A DNA stretch of 64,000 nucleotides, taken from assembly GCF_025751535.1 (NCBI RefSeq), contig NZ_JAOWLC010000004.1:62001-126000 (forward strand). The letters are read 5' to 3'. The notes under the pieces were generated by a model. It was not told the origin of the DNA, did not search any database, and saw only the letters and a list, made by a program, of their open reading frames with translations. This document shows positions 1 to 8,547 of this stretch, piece by piece. Both the position numbers and the translations under genes were made by a program. Position 1 is the stretch's first letter. Every line of letters begins with the position of its first letter. This stretch comes from Lentibacter sp. XHP0401 (GTDB lineage: Bacteria > Pseudomonadota > Alphaproteobacteria > Rhodobacterales > Rhodobacteraceae).

Positions 1-203
1 TCAGGGCTGATTGAGGAAGTTTGCTGCATCTGGAGCTTTCACTTTTCAATTGCGTCTGTCAGGGCCTGGCCCCCGATTAGATAGCAGCAAAACCAGTGGT
101 GCTGAAAAGGGGGGTAGGTAGTTTGTCACGATCATACATGTTGGCTGACATCTCCAAGTTTTGTGATCGAACTTACAAAATTCCATTCAAGTTACGTTGC
201 ACT

Positions 204-1175
204 TTAGTGCCATCTCTGACGTGTTTCTAATGGTGTTTCACCAAACTGATTGCGATACACACTTGAGAAACGCCCCAAATGAGAGAAGCCCCATCGCATG
301 GCGACTTCAGTAACGTTCCCGTTTCGCAGCTTTAGATCGTTGTATGCGCCTTCCAATCGCCGACAACGCCAGAATTGCATCGGGGATATACCTCTGAATT
401 TCTTGAAAACCAGTTGAAGGTTACGAGGTGTTGTGCCCGCAGCCGCAGATATTTGATCAAGACATAAGTCAGATTTCAAATTGGCATCAATAAATTCTTC
501 GGCGCGGCGCAGAATACTTGGACTGGCCGATCCTCTTTGGGAGCCTAAAGCTGCCGAAAAATTATTCGGAGCGGCTTCAATCAGACCTACCATCAGGGTT
601 TGTTCAATATGGCGGGACATTAAACCATGCCCAAGTTCCATGCGGCCTATATCAATTTCGCGTACCAGAAAATTCAACAGGCTTTTGAGTGCAAAACCTG
701 AGCTGGTGGTCAAGTCGAGATGCCCTTCAAACGATAAAACTTGGCCGGCGGGTTCGCCCAAAAGCGTTGAAAGTTGGCGGTTCAGCGCGCCACGATCTAT
801 TTGCAAAAGAAGTTGTTTGGTATTCTTGCTCCAGCACATATCTGTCGGGCGGTGCGGATTTAGGATGCTTGCCCTTCGTATATCGCTGTCGTGGCAGCTG
901 TTGCCGTTGCGTATCTGAGCTGTGCCCAATAGGGGAATTTGGAGCAGGAAAAAACGTTCGAGTTCTCCAGGGACAATTCGGGTGCGTGCGCCATATTCCA
1001 TATAATTGATCGATATTTTATGGCCTCGAACATGATTGTGGCGAGCAAGAAACGTTTCATCGCCCATGGTTTCCAAGCGGTGCGGACAATAAATTTGAGC
1101 GACCCGCTCGCGCGCTTCATCTAAGTCGCAGCTGGAAAAAAGTTCGTGATCTGACAATGGTATTGCCGCGTCCAT
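204..1175 (-). CDS. AraC-family transcriptional regulator
   Basis: Predicted DNA-binding activator of 323 residues. The C-terminal ~100 residues form the AraC/XylS double helix-turn-helix domain: a first helix-turn-helix around residues 240-260 (DQISAAAGTTPRNL) and the family signature near 290-310 (GFSHLGRFSSVYRNQFG). The N-terminal ~200 residues resemble the AraC-binding-like sensory and dimerisation domain, so a small effector is likely but unknown. The ATG start follows a G-rich stretch (GGGGGCGAG). The gene is divergent from the SDR/monooxygenase pair starting at 1314, and the 138-bp gap holds repeated CTGGAT half-sites. By family habit it probably activates that pair; this is inference. 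Confidence 0.9.
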   Translation of the reverse strand: MDAAIPLSDHELFSSCDLDEARERVAQIYCPHRLETMGDETFLARHNHVRGHKISINYMEYGARTRIVPGELERFFLLQIPLLGTAQIRNGNSCHDSDIRRASILNPHRPTDMCWSKNTKQLLLQIDRGALNRQLSTLLGEPAGQVLSFEGHLDLTTSSGFALKSLLNFLVREIDIGRMELGHGLMSRHIEQTLMVGLIEAAPNNFSAALGSQRGSASPSILRRAEEFIDANLKSDLCLDQISAAAGTTPRNLQLVFKKFRGISPMQFWRCRRLEGAYNDLKLRNGNVTEVAMRWGFSHLGRFSSVYRNQFGETPLETRQRWH

Positions 1176-1214
1176 CTCGCCCCCTTCATTCCAGCCTAGA
1201 GGAGAACACTGCAG

Positions 1215-1253
1215 AATCCAGCGTTTTCTGGATGGTCGCTTCGTATTCTGGAT
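1215..1253. promoter_or_regulatory. Candidate AraC-regulator operator (repeated CTGGAT half-sites)
   Basis: TTCTGGAT occurs at 1226-1233 and again at 1246-1253, exactly 20 bp apart, which is two helical turns. An inverted copy, ATCCAG, lies at 1216-1221. AraC-family proteins typically bind paired direct half-sites about two turns apart. The position is between the divergent AraC gene and the SDR gene, about 60-100 bp upstream of the SDR start. Confidence 0.55.
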
Positions 1254-1313
1254 AGTGCCAACTTAACGGGAACCGCAGATTTTACTCAGAACAAGAAGCA
1301 GGGGAGATAAATT

Positions 1314-2090
1314 ATGCGCGGATTAAAAGGAAAAGTTGCCATCGTTCCAGGTGGGGCAACCAAGATTGGTGTAGCCGTCGTTGAAGCATTTCGAGCTCAT
1401 GGTGTCAAAGTAATGGTTGCGGACGTAAATGTAGAAGGCGGGCAGGCCTTGGTGAACGAAGATGTTTCATTTAAACAAACGGATTTGCGCGATGATGCGC
1501 AGATCGCAGATCTGGTTGCAGCAACGAAGAAAGAATTCGGGCGGATCGACTTTCTAGTCAATGTTGCGTGCTCCTATCTGGATAACGGGATGACCTCTAC
1601 CCGCGCTGAGTGGCTCGAAAGTCTGGACGTTAATGTCATTGGATCGGTCATGTTGATGCAAGCTGCACATAAAGAGCTGGCGAAGAACAAGGGCGCGATT
1701 GTCAATTTCGGCTCTATTTCTGCGCGCGTAGCACAGACGGGGCGTTGGCTTTATCCCGTTAGCAAAGCCGCAATTTTGCAACTGACACGTAATCAGGCCA
1801 TGGATTTGGCTCCCGACGGCATTCGGGTCAACGCTGTTTCACCCGGCTGGACCTGGTCAAATATCATGGATGAATTAACGGGAGGAGATCGCGAGAAGAC
1901 CAACAAAGTGGCTTCCGACTTTCACCTTCTTGGCCGCGTGGCAGATGCGGAAGAAGTCGCCAATTCTGTAATGTTCCTCTGCTCTGATGAAGCAACCTTT
2001 ATTACGGGGACAGATATTCAGGTAGATGGTGGTTATGGCGCAATGGGCCCGGAAAGAGCCGCGCCTGCAATTCCATTGTTGATGGAGTGA
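1314..2090 (+). CDS. Short-chain dehydrogenase/reductase (SDR)
   Basis: Cytoplasmic NAD(P)-dependent oxidoreductase of 258 residues, the usual length for a classical SDR. The Rossmann entry is atypical: PGGATKIG stands where TGGxxGIG is expected, and NVAC replaces the usual NNAG. The catalytic Ser (GSIS) and YPVSK (Tyr-x3-Lys) are present, as is the C-terminal TGTDIQVDGGY. A GGGGAG ribosome site precedes the ATG. It sits 4 bp upstream of a flavin monooxygenase gene and is very probably co-transcribed. The pair suggests oxidation of a ketone or alcohol, but no substrate can be assigned. Confidence 0.88.
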   Translation: MRGLKGKVAIVPGGATKIGVAVVEAFRAHGVKVMVADVNVEGGQALVNEDVSFKQTDLRDDAQIADLVAATKKEFGRIDFLVNVACSYLDNGMTSTRAEWLESLDVNVIGSVMLMQAAHKELAKNKGAIVNFGSISARVAQTGRWLYPVSKAAILQLTRNQAMDLAPDGIRVNAVSPGWTWSNIMDELTGGDREKTNKVASDFHLLGRVADAEEVANSVMFLCSDEATFITGTDIQVDGGYGAMGPERAAPAIPLLME

Positions 2091-2094
2091 TCTC

Positions 2095-3561
2095 ATGAAA
2101 ATTGCTGTTATTGGAGCCGGTTTTGCCGGTTTGGCGTCCTGTCGGCATCTTCGCGATTTTGGGCATGACGTTACTGTCTTTGAAAAAGTTGGTGATGTTG
2201 GCGGGGTTTGGTCGGGCTCAAGAACCTACCCCGGCATTACGACGCAAAATGGCAAAGACACTTATCATATGTCCGATTTTCCCATGCCGAAAGACTATCC
2301 CGAATGGCCGACCGGCCCGCAAGTCCAGGCGTATCTGGATAGCTATGCCAAGAAATTCGGGTTGATGCCGTCTGTCCGACTGAACACCGAAGTTGTAAAT
2401 ACGGCTCAGGGTGAAGATGGCCGCTGGACCGTTACAACTGATGAAGGATCGGAGGTCTTCGATTTCCTTGTGATCGCCAACGGGATATTTTCACGTCCGT
2501 CTATCCCGAATTTTCAGGGGTCCGAGGCCTTTTTGCAGGATGGAGGACGGATTTGTCATTCATCGGAGTTTCTTAATCTGGAGGATGCCAAGGATAAGGA
2601 TGTGCTTGTTATCGGCTATGGGAAGTCGTCTTGCGATGTCGCCGCTGCCGTTGGAAATGCGGCGAGATCGACCAGCGTGATTGCAAGAGAGCTAATCTGG
2701 AAGTCGCCTCGGAAGTTTGGTGGAGTGCTGAATTACAAATATCTTTTGCTGACCCGAATGGGGGAAGCTCTGTTTAAATATAGCCGCGTGCAAGGAGTTG
2801 AGAAATTTTTGCACGGCATAGGAAAACCGGTGCGCAATGCAATGGTTGGCGGTGTTCAGACCATCACGACCAAACAACTGGGGCTCAAAAAGCTTGGTCT
2901 TGTGCCGGAGGGTAACTTTGAGAAAATTGCGCGCTCCACGGTATCACTGGCCACTGATGGGTTTTACGATATGGTCGGCACTGGTAAAATCAATGTGCAG
3001 CGGGATACCCAAATTGACAGATTGATCATTGAAGACCGTAAACGCTTTGCCATTCTCGCAAATGGCAAACGTTTACCTGCGGATCTTATCATTTGCGGAA
3101 CCGGCTGGCATCAGGAGATCCCTTTCCTTGATGACGAGACAAAATCCAAAATTATGGACGACAAAGGGAACTTCCAGCTCTACAATTGCGTCAAGCCGCT
3201 TGATGTGGAAAACCTATTGTTCAATGGGTATAACTCCAGCTTTTTCAGTGCGCTATCCGCGGAGATCGGTGCACTTTGGATCGCCGCCTATCTTGCAGGC
3301 GATCTAAAGCTGCCAAGTAAAGCAGAGATGCTGAGGCTGACCGATGAACGTTTGGCGTGGATGGCGGAGCGGACAGAGGGCAAACACGCCAAAGGCACGA
3401 ATATCATCCCGTTTTCCATGCATCAAATTGATGAATTGCTAACGGACCTGCGGCTGCCAATCCCTAGGCAGCAACGGTTCTTGGAGTGGCTGATGCCGGT
3501 CAAACCATCCTCATACACGAAAGTGACTAAGCGACTTAAGAAGCGCTTGGGCATTTCATAA
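2095..3561 (+). CDS. Flavin-containing monooxygenase-like FAD/NAD(P) oxidoreductase
   Basis: Protein of 488 residues with the layout of class B flavoprotein monooxygenases. The N-terminal FAD-binding GAGFAG follows the first strand, EKVGDVGGVW matches the family's GGxW region, a second nucleotide-binding motif GYGKSS lies near residue 180, and CGTGW corresponds to the late ATG(Y/W) motif. Such enzymes use NADPH and O2 to oxygenate carbonyls, amines or sulfides. The Baeyer-Villiger fingerprint is not clear, so an FMO-like role is preferred. The start lies 4 bp after the SDR stop with GGAG in the preceding coding end. The substrate is unknown. Confidence 0.85.
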   Translation: MKIAVIGAGFAGLASCRHLRDFGHDVTVFEKVGDVGGVWSGSRTYPGITTQNGKDTYHMSDFPMPKDYPEWPTGPQVQAYLDSYAKKFGLMPSVRLNTEVVNTAQGEDGRWTVTTDEGSEVFDFLVIANGIFSRPSIPNFQGSEAFLQDGGRICHSSEFLNLEDAKDKDVLVIGYGKSSCDVAAAVGNAARSTSVIARELIWKSPRKFGGVLNYKYLLLTRMGEALFKYSRVQGVEKFLHGIGKPVRNAMVGGVQTITTKQLGLKKLGLVPEGNFEKIARSTVSLATDGFYDMVGTGKINVQRDTQIDRLIIEDRKRFAILANGKRLPADLIICGTGWHQEIPFLDDETKSKIMDDKGNFQLYNCVKPLDVENLLFNGYNSSFFSALSAEIGALWIAAYLAGDLKLPSKAEMLRLTDERLAWMAERTEGKHAKGTNIIPFSMHQIDELLTDLRLPIPRQQRFLEWLMPVKPSSYTKVTKRLKKRLGIS

Positions 3562-3653
3562 TGTCACCGGCTACGCCTCGCTTATCTGAGATGTAGCCCG
3601 GAATAGCATCTTTTCTGTTGCTATTTTTCTGGCTGGAAGAGGGCGTGGAAGTG

Positions 3654-3764
3654 ATGAACGCATCCCAATTCATAGACGCGCAGAAGGCATTCATTGTAAA
3701 GCAAGGCACCGAAGGCGCAGAGATTTTCTGCGAAGGCAGGGATCAGCCCTGCTGTCTATTTTAG
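3654..3764 (+). pseudogene. Decayed IS3-type transposase OrfA remnant
   Basis: An ATG opens a 36-codon frame reading MNASQFIDAQKAFIVKQGTE, which closely resembles the start of IS3-family OrfA proteins (DAQKAFILKQG). The expected continuation, an EICRKAGISQATYF-like helix-turn-helix, is recovered only after a shift to another frame near 3720, where KAGISPAVYF can be read up to about 3762. Everything downstream is missing. This is therefore a frameshifted, truncated relic with no partner OrfB or visible terminal repeats. It lies in the 333-bp gap between the monooxygenase gene and the phn operon, which holds no intact gene. Confidence 0.7.
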
Positions 3765-3838
3765 GTCGTCAGCAACAATTACTATTTTATCGCGTTAAAG
3801 TCCCGACGCTCTGTCATTTTCATATATCTGATGCACAA

Positions 3839-3856
3839 CCGTCATCTCATTGTAAT
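3839..3856 (+). promoter_or_regulatory. Pho box upstream of phnC
   Basis: CCGTCAT at 3839-3845 and TTGTAAT at 3850-3856 are two 7-bp repeats 11 bp apart, each matching the PhoB half-site CTGT(C/A)A(T/C) at six of seven positions. A further CTGTCAT stands at 3811 but is out of 11-bp phase. The box ends 38 bp before the phnC start, as expected for a PhoB-activated promoter under phosphate limitation. Confidence 0.65.
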
Positions 3857-3894
3857 GTAACTTCCTTAGCGGTGGCTCCAAATTGGGGGCTACT

Positions 3895-4707
3895 ATGCTG
3901 ACACTTGATAAACTGACCAAGACATTCGGCGACAAGAAGGCCGTGGATAATGTAAGCTTCACTGTAGATCGCCCGATGATGATTGGCATCATTGGTCGCT
4001 CGGGTGCTGGCAAGTCTACCGTCTTGCGGATGCTCAACCGGCTGAGTGATGCGACTTCCGGATCTATTAAATTCGAAGGGCGTGACATTACGCGTTTGAA
4101 GGGGGCAGAACGCCGCAACTGGCAGTCCCGGTGTGCGATGATCTTTCAGCAGTTCAATCTCGTCCCGCGGATGGATGTTGTCTCAAACGTGTTGCACGGC
4201 ACGTTGAACCGCCGCTCGACACTGGCGACGATGTTCAACCTTTACCCCGATAGCGACATTCACAAAGCGATCGAAATTCTGGACCGTTTGGGTATCGCAG
4301 AGCAAGCGCCCAAACGTGCCGAGGCTTTGTCGGGCGGGCAGCAACAGCGTGTTGCGATTGCGCGGGCCTTAATGCAAGATCCAGCGATTATTCTGGCGGA
4401 CGAACCGATTGCTTCGCTTGACCCGATGAACGCCCAGATCGTGATGCAGGCCTTGCGCCGCATTCACGAAGAAGACGGGCGCACCGTTGTTGCTAACCTT
4501 CACACACTCGACACGGCGCGGCGTTATTGCGACCGCGTTGTCGGGATGCGTGACGGACGGGTGGTGTTTGACGGCACACCCGAGCAACTCACAACCGGTG
4601 TTGCACGCGACATCTATGGTGCTGGCGCGAACTTCTCGGAAGCGGCCACGTCTACCGAAATCGAGACACTTGAGAAGACGGCAAGAGACTACGCTCTTCC
4701 TGCCTGA
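3895..4707 (+). CDS. phnC: Phosphonate ABC transporter ATP-binding protein PhnC
   Basis: Cytoplasmic ATPase of the phosphonate importer, 270 residues. Walker A reads GRSGAGKS near residue 35, the signature [15 protein letters not shown] lies near 145, and Walker B reads [11 protein letters not shown]. The ATG at 3895 is preferred over an upstream TTG at 3883 because GGGGG lies just before it and the Pho box fits this start. The first gene of phnC-D-E-E2, it energises uptake with the two membrane subunits downstream. Phosphate-starvation control is suggested by the Pho box. Confidence 0.95.
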   Translation: MLTLDKLTKTFGDKKAVDNVSFTVDRPMMIGIIGRSGAGKSTVLRMLNRLSDATSGSIKFEGRDITRLKGAERRNWQSRCAMIFQQFNLVPRMDVVSNVLHGTLNRRSTLATMFNLYPDSDIHKAIEILDRLGIAEQAPKRAEALSGGQQQRVAIARALMQDPAIILADEPIASLDPMNAQIVMQALRRIHEEDGRTVVANLHTLDTARRYCDRVVGMRDGRVVFDGTPEQLTTGVARDIYGAGANFSEAATSTEIETLEKTARDYALPA

Positions 4708-4716
4708 ATGACCCGT

Positions 4717-4738
4717 TGCCCGCGCTGCCGCTCGGGCA
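4717..4738 (+). other. Hairpin between phnC and phnD
   Basis: TGCCCG (4717-4722) and CGGGCA (4733-4738) form a 6-bp stem with a 10-nt loop, followed shortly by TTTT and a small ATTTTAAAAT palindrome. It may act as a partial terminator or as a processing barrier that separates phnC from the more abundant phnD message. No direct evidence for either role. Confidence 0.4.
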
Positions 4739-4761
4739 CATTTTAAAATCTGGAGACTAAG

Positions 4762-5667
4762 ATGAAAAAGACAATCAGCCTCGCCTTGGCCACAACCGCT
4801 TTTATGGGCGCGGCACAAGCGGAAGAAATCACAGAATTCCGCATTGGTATTCTTGGTGGTGAAAACGCCCAAGACCGTATGAACTCTAACGAATGCGTGC
4901 GGGCATATGTTGAAGATTTGCTCGGCGTAGAAACCAAAATATTTACACCTGCCGACTATGACGGTGTTATCCAGGGTCTGCTTGGCGGAACGATAGACAT
5001 GGCATGGCTCGGTGCCTCTGCCTATGCAAAGACATACATGACCGATCCTGATGCAGTTGATGTTGTTCTGGTCAAAACCAACCTTGACGGCTCGTTTGGC
5101 TACCATTCTATCGGTTTTGCCCGTGCGGACAGTGGCATCACATCACTGGAAGACATGAAAGGCAAAGTATTTGCCTTTGGTGACCCAAACTCTACTTCAG
5201 GCTTTCTGATCCCTTCCGTTGAAATCCCCAAGACAGTCGGTGCGACAATGGAGTCCGGCGACTACTTCGGTGAAGTTCGCTTTGTGGGCGGCCACGAGCA
5301 GACAATCGTTGCTGTTGCCAATGGCGATGTTGACGCAGGCGTGACATGGGCCGACGCCCAAGGCGACTGGCTCGACGGATACAACTCCGGCGCATTGCGC
5401 AAGGCCTCAGACTCAGGCCTCGTTGACATGAACGATCTGGTCGAGATCTGGAAATCAGAAGTCATCCCTGAAGGGCCGATTGTTCTTCGTCGCGATCTTC
5501 CGGAAAATGTCAAAGCCGATGTCACCTCGTTCCTTGAGGGTCTGCACGCAGAAGACGAGCAGTGCGCCTACAATATGGCCGCTGGAGAAACTGCAGGTTT
5601 TATGCCGATCACGCATGACGCTTACAAGAACATCATCGCCGTGCGCAAAGCTGTTCAAGGCAACTAA
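4762..5667 (+). CDS. phnD: Phosphonate ABC transporter substrate-binding protein PhnD
   Basis: Periplasmic binding protein of 301 residues. It starts with a Sec signal peptide (MKKTISLALATTAFMGAAQA, cleavage expected after AQA), followed by EITEFRIGILGGENAQDR, typical of the PhnD family. The central TMAWLGASAYAK-like segment (IDMAWLGASAY) and the later GDPNSTSGFLIP match conserved PhnD regions that build the phosphonate pocket. It delivers 2-aminoethylphosphonate or other phosphonates to the PhnE permeases. Hairpins lie on both sides of the gene, which could raise its transcript level relative to the permeases. Confidence 0.95.
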   Translation: MKKTISLALATTAFMGAAQAEEITEFRIGILGGENAQDRMNSNECVRAYVEDLLGVETKIFTPADYDGVIQGLLGGTIDMAWLGASAYAKTYMTDPDAVDVVLVKTNLDGSFGYHSIGFARADSGITSLEDMKGKVFAFGDPNSTSGFLIPSVEIPKTVGATMESGDYFGEVRFVGGHEQTIVAVANGDVDAGVTWADAQGDWLDGYNSGALRKASDSGLVDMNDLVEIWKSEVIPEGPIVLRRDLPENVKADVTSFLEGLHAEDEQCAYNMAAGETAGFMPITHDAYKNIIAVRKAVQGN

Positions 5668-5683
5668 GCCACAGAGACTTGGT

Positions 5684-5710
5684 GCGGGGCAGTGCAAGAC
5701 GCTGCCCCGC
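5684..5710 (+). other. Strong hairpin between phnD and phnE
   Basis: GCGGGGCAG (5684-5692) pairs perfectly with CTGCCCCGC (5702-5710), a 9-bp GC-rich stem with a 9-nt loop and no T-run. A hairpin after a binding-protein gene commonly protects the upstream mRNA from 3' decay and gives more binding protein than permease. This role is inferred from position. Confidence 0.6.
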
Positions 5711-5728
5711 CATACTTTGGAGTGAGCC

Positions 5729-6601
5729 ATGACCGATGCTGCGCTAAACGGGCCAAGCTCGTCCCGGGTTAACCGAATTCAGGACAGTTATATGGTGCAG
5801 GTGCGCCGCCGCCGGATGTATGGCGGGCTGACGCTGGGGATATTTGTTCTGCTGATGGTATCCGGTTTCGCGATTGCAGATGACCGCAATGCTGGCGGTT
5901 TCTGGGATGGCTGGAGACAGGTGCTAGACTTTCCCGCAGATGTTATGTCGGAAGCATGGGAAAAGCGGGCGGAGGTGCCAGGCCTTTTGGTCGAGTTCTT
6001 CCCTGCTTTGCTCGAAACCATCAACATCGCTGCCGCATCAACATTGATTGGGGCGATGCTCGGGTTGATCCTGGCGCTGCTGTCCACGCGCGGGCTTGCC
6101 AAATGGCCACGCCTGATCCCGCTGTTTCGCCGTATCATGGATATTATGCGTGCGGTTCCCGAGATTGTGATCGCATTGGTGCTGATTTTTATTCTTGGTG
6201 GAGGGCCCGTTCCAGCCATGATCGCCATTGCTTTTCATACAGCTGGAGCGCTGGGCAAGCTTTACTCCGAGGTCGCCGAAAATGCCGACCTCAAGCCGGT
6301 TGAGGGGCTCGGTTCTACTGGTGCGACATGGTCGCAGCGCATGTGGCTTGGTGTTTTGCCGCAAGTCGCTCCCAATTTTCTGAGCTACACACTATTGCGT
6401 TTTGAGATCAACATCCGCGCCTCTGCCATTCTTGGCTTTGTCGGGGCGGGCGGTATCGGTGCAGAGTTGCGCCATGCGATGTCCTGGGGGCCAGGGCGCT
6501 TTGACGAAGCCGCAGCGATTTTCCTTCTGCTTTTTGGAGCGATTGTTTTCTTTGACCAACTCTCCAGCCGTTACCGTAATAAAATGATCGAGGGGCAGTA
6601 A
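5729..6601 (+). CDS. phnE: Phosphonate ABC transporter permease PhnE
   Basis: Inner-membrane subunit of 290 residues. An N-terminal membrane segment lies around residues 33-52 and a cluster of hydrophobic helices fills residues 90-280. The permease coupling region (the EAA-like loop) reads GLGSTGATWSQRMWLGVLPQ near residue 195, and SAILGFVGAGGIGAEL near the end is characteristic of PhnE proteins. It is followed 1 bp later by a second permease, so the transporter is probably a PhnE1-PhnE2 heterodimer. Sixty-one bp and a strong hairpin separate it from phnD. Confidence 0.94.
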   Translation: MTDAALNGPSSSRVNRIQDSYMVQVRRRRMYGGLTLGIFVLLMVSGFAIADDRNAGGFWDGWRQVLDFPADVMSEAWEKRAEVPGLLVEFFPALLETINIAAASTLIGAMLGLILALLSTRGLAKWPRLIPLFRRIMDIMRAVPEIVIALVLIFILGGGPVPAMIAIAFHTAGALGKLYSEVAENADLKPVEGLGSTGATWSQRMWLGVLPQVAPNFLSYTLLRFEINIRASAILGFVGAGGIGAELRHAMSWGPGRFDEAAAIFLLLFGAIVFFDQLSSRYRNKMIEGQ

Positions 6602-6602
6602 T

Positions 6603-7943
6603 ATGACCGACGCAGCAGCACATATTGACGCCTCCAAAACCTCGGCGACAACTCTTTTTTTCCGCAAGCGGGTGACAGCTTTTGCTTTGCCCGCCATCAT
6701 TTTGGCCTATCTGTTTTACATCGTCATCTCCTTTGATGTGCCAGGGATTGCGAAGCGCGCAAGCCTTGAGAATGCCGGTATACTTGCCTCTGATAGCTGG
6801 TCTTACAAAGTGCATGTCACGCGCGACAACCGCCGTGGGGGCACGTCCTATGCGATTGAGGGGGAGCGCAAAGGCGCTTACGAGGAAGGAACGCATCCGG
6901 CTTGGGTAAACCCGACCAATGCGGATGACGTAATTATTGACCTTGAAGGCGACTATCTCGTTCATTTTTTGCCAAACAACGCGGCTGTGTTCGACATTCC
7001 TGAGTTTGGTCGTATCGAAGTGCAGTTGGTTGATGGTATCATCAAGACCAATCTTTCAGAGCCTATTCCTGATTGGGTCAATTTGTCTGACAGGCGTATT
7101 ACGATCACAACAGATGCGGGCCGGATGAGCATGACCAGCTCGCGCACGGAAGTTCATCGCTATTTCGCCGGTTGGGAGTTGTTCTGGTTTACGCTTGATA
7201 GCCCGTATCACGGCCACAGCTTAGGCACGATCTTCTTTGGTGATCGCATTGATCCGACGCGGAGGAACTTGTCCGGTGCCATTTCGGACTTCTGGAACAA
7301 CGGTATGTGGCGGCACAAGGATGTGGCTTGGGCTATTGGTGAAACCATACTCATGGCGTTTCTCGGGACAATGGGGGCGGCCATGATTGCTCTGCCTCTG
7401 GCTTTTTTTGCGGCGAAGAAGTTTTCGCCGTTCGCAGCGCTCCGGTTTGGTATGCGCCGCATATTCGACTTTGTGCGTGGTGTAGATGCGTTGATTTGGA
7501 CAGTGGTTCTGGCGCGTGCTTTTGGCCCGGGTCCGTTGACAGGGGCGCTGGCAATTTTGCTGACAGACAGCGGCACCTTCGGGAAGATATTTTCCGAAGC
7601 CTTGGAGAACGTGGATGACAAACAGATCGAGGGCGTTGCATCCACCGGGGCTAAGCCATTGCAGCGTTACCGCTTTGGTGTGATCCCGCAGGTTGTGCCT
7701 GTGTTGCTCGCGCAGATTCTCTACTTCCTTGAATCAAACACGCGTTCAGCGACGGTCATCGGGGCCATCACTGGCGGCGGTATTGGCCTTATGCTGACGC
7801 AGGCAATCCAGACTCAGAAAGACTGGGAAGAGGTTGCCTATTACATCGTTCTGATTATCGGCGTGGTTATGCTGATGGATTGGTTCTCGGGCTGGCTTCG
7901 AGGCCGTTTGATTGGCGGGAAAGACGGGCATGACGCGCCTTAA
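6603..7943 (+). CDS. phnE: Second phosphonate ABC transporter permease (PhnE2-type)
   Basis: A longer PhnE-family permease, 446 residues. One membrane segment near residues 25-45 is followed by about 170 mainly hydrophilic residues, probably periplasmic, before the permease helices from about residue 240. The coupling loop [20 protein letters not shown] and the [17 protein letters not shown] segment match PhnE. This long form with an extra periplasmic domain is common as the second permease of alphaproteobacterial phn operons. The gene begins 1 bp after phnE and overlaps the next gene by 14 bp, so all are one transcript. Confidence 0.92.
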   Translation: MTDAAAHIDASKTSATTLFFRKRVTAFALPAIILAYLFYIVISFDVPGIAKRASLENAGILASDSWSYKVHVTRDNRRGGTSYAIEGERKGAYEEGTHPAWVNPTNADDVIIDLEGDYLVHFLPNNAAVFDIPEFGRIEVQLVDGIIKTNLSEPIPDWVNLSDRRITITTDAGRMSMTSSRTEVHRYFAGWELFWFTLDSPYHGHSLGTIFFGDRIDPTRRNLSGAISDFWNNGMWRHKDVAWAIGETILMAFLGTMGAAMIALPLAFFAAKKFSPFAALRFGMRRIFDFVRGVDALIWTVVLARAFGPGPLTGALAILLTDSGTFGKIFSEALENVDDKQIEGVASTGAKPLQRYRFGVIPQVVPVLLAQILYFLESNTRSATVIGAITGGGIGLMLTQAIQTQKDWEEVAYYIVLIIGVVMLMDWFSGWLRGRLIGGKDGHDAP

Positions 7944-8547
7944 GGTAGATGCGCCATTTGTGCATGAGGGATGTTCGATCTCGGACACCACTTTTGGCCG
8001 CTATGTCGAGATCGGGGCAGGCAGCCGTATCGCGCAGAGTGAAGTGGGTGACTACAGCTATTGCGATCGTTTTGCAGATATAGCCAATGCAACGATCGGG
8101 AAGTTTGCCAATATAGCGAGCTTTGTTCGCGTTGGGGCAACCGACCATCCGCTCGAAACGGCGGCGTGTCATCATTTCCTATACCGCTCGGCGGATTATT
8201 GGGACGATGCGGAACCGGATGCGGATTTTATGGCCGCTCGTGCTGCGCGCCGTGCATGTGTCGGGCATGACACATGGATTGGCCATGGCGCGATGATCAA
8301 ACCGGAGGTGACTTTGGGCGACGGCGCTGTTGTTGCTGCGGGCGCGGTTGTGACGAAAGATGTCATGCCTTACACCATCGTTGCGGGCACACCTGCGAAG
8401 GTATTGCGGCAGCGCCAGCCCGCGGATATTGCCGAGCGGCTGATGGCGCTTGCATGGTGGGACTGGTCCCACGAGGCGCTGCGGGAGGGCCTTGAAGACT
8501 TCCGCGTGCTTTCGGCAGAGGCGTTTCTGGAGCGGTATAACGGCTAG
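7930..8547 (+). CDS. Phosphonate-locus hexapeptide-repeat acetyltransferase
   Basis: A 205-residue left-handed beta-helix acyltransferase of the type repeatedly found in phn operons (the phosphonate metabolism transferase family, TIGR03308 by recall). Hexapeptide repeats are visible at [18 protein letters not shown] and in the C-terminal [19 protein letters not shown] stretch; [12 protein letters not shown] carries the likely catalytic His region. The ATG at 7930 is chosen over an upstream TTG at 7912; it overlaps phnE2 by 14 bp. It may acetylate an aminophosphonate or a pathway intermediate, a role played by PhnO elsewhere. Its stop overlaps the stop of the opposing phnF at a shared CTAG. 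Confidence 0.85.
   Translation: MTRLKVDAPFVHEGCSISDTTFGRYVEIGAGSRIAQSEVGDYSYCDRFADIANATIGKFANIASFVRVGATDHPLETAACHHFLYRSADYWDDAEPDADFMAARAARRACVGHDTWIGHGAMIKPEVTLGDGAVVAAGAVVTKDVMPYTIVAGTPAKVLRQRQPADIAERLMALAWWDWSHEALREGLEDFRVLSAEAFLERYNG

Noticed and set aside
1-203. Possible end of a gene cut by the window edge
   Set aside because: No frame with recognisable protein features reaches the edge; nothing could be supported.
3883-3885. TTG as phnC start
   Set aside because: The ATG at 3895 has a G-rich ribosome site just upstream; the TTG has none.
4369-5106. Long antisense frame (245 codons) over phnC/phnD
   Set aside because: It is opposite two genes with complete ABC and PhnD motifs, has no recognised domain, and crosses their junction.
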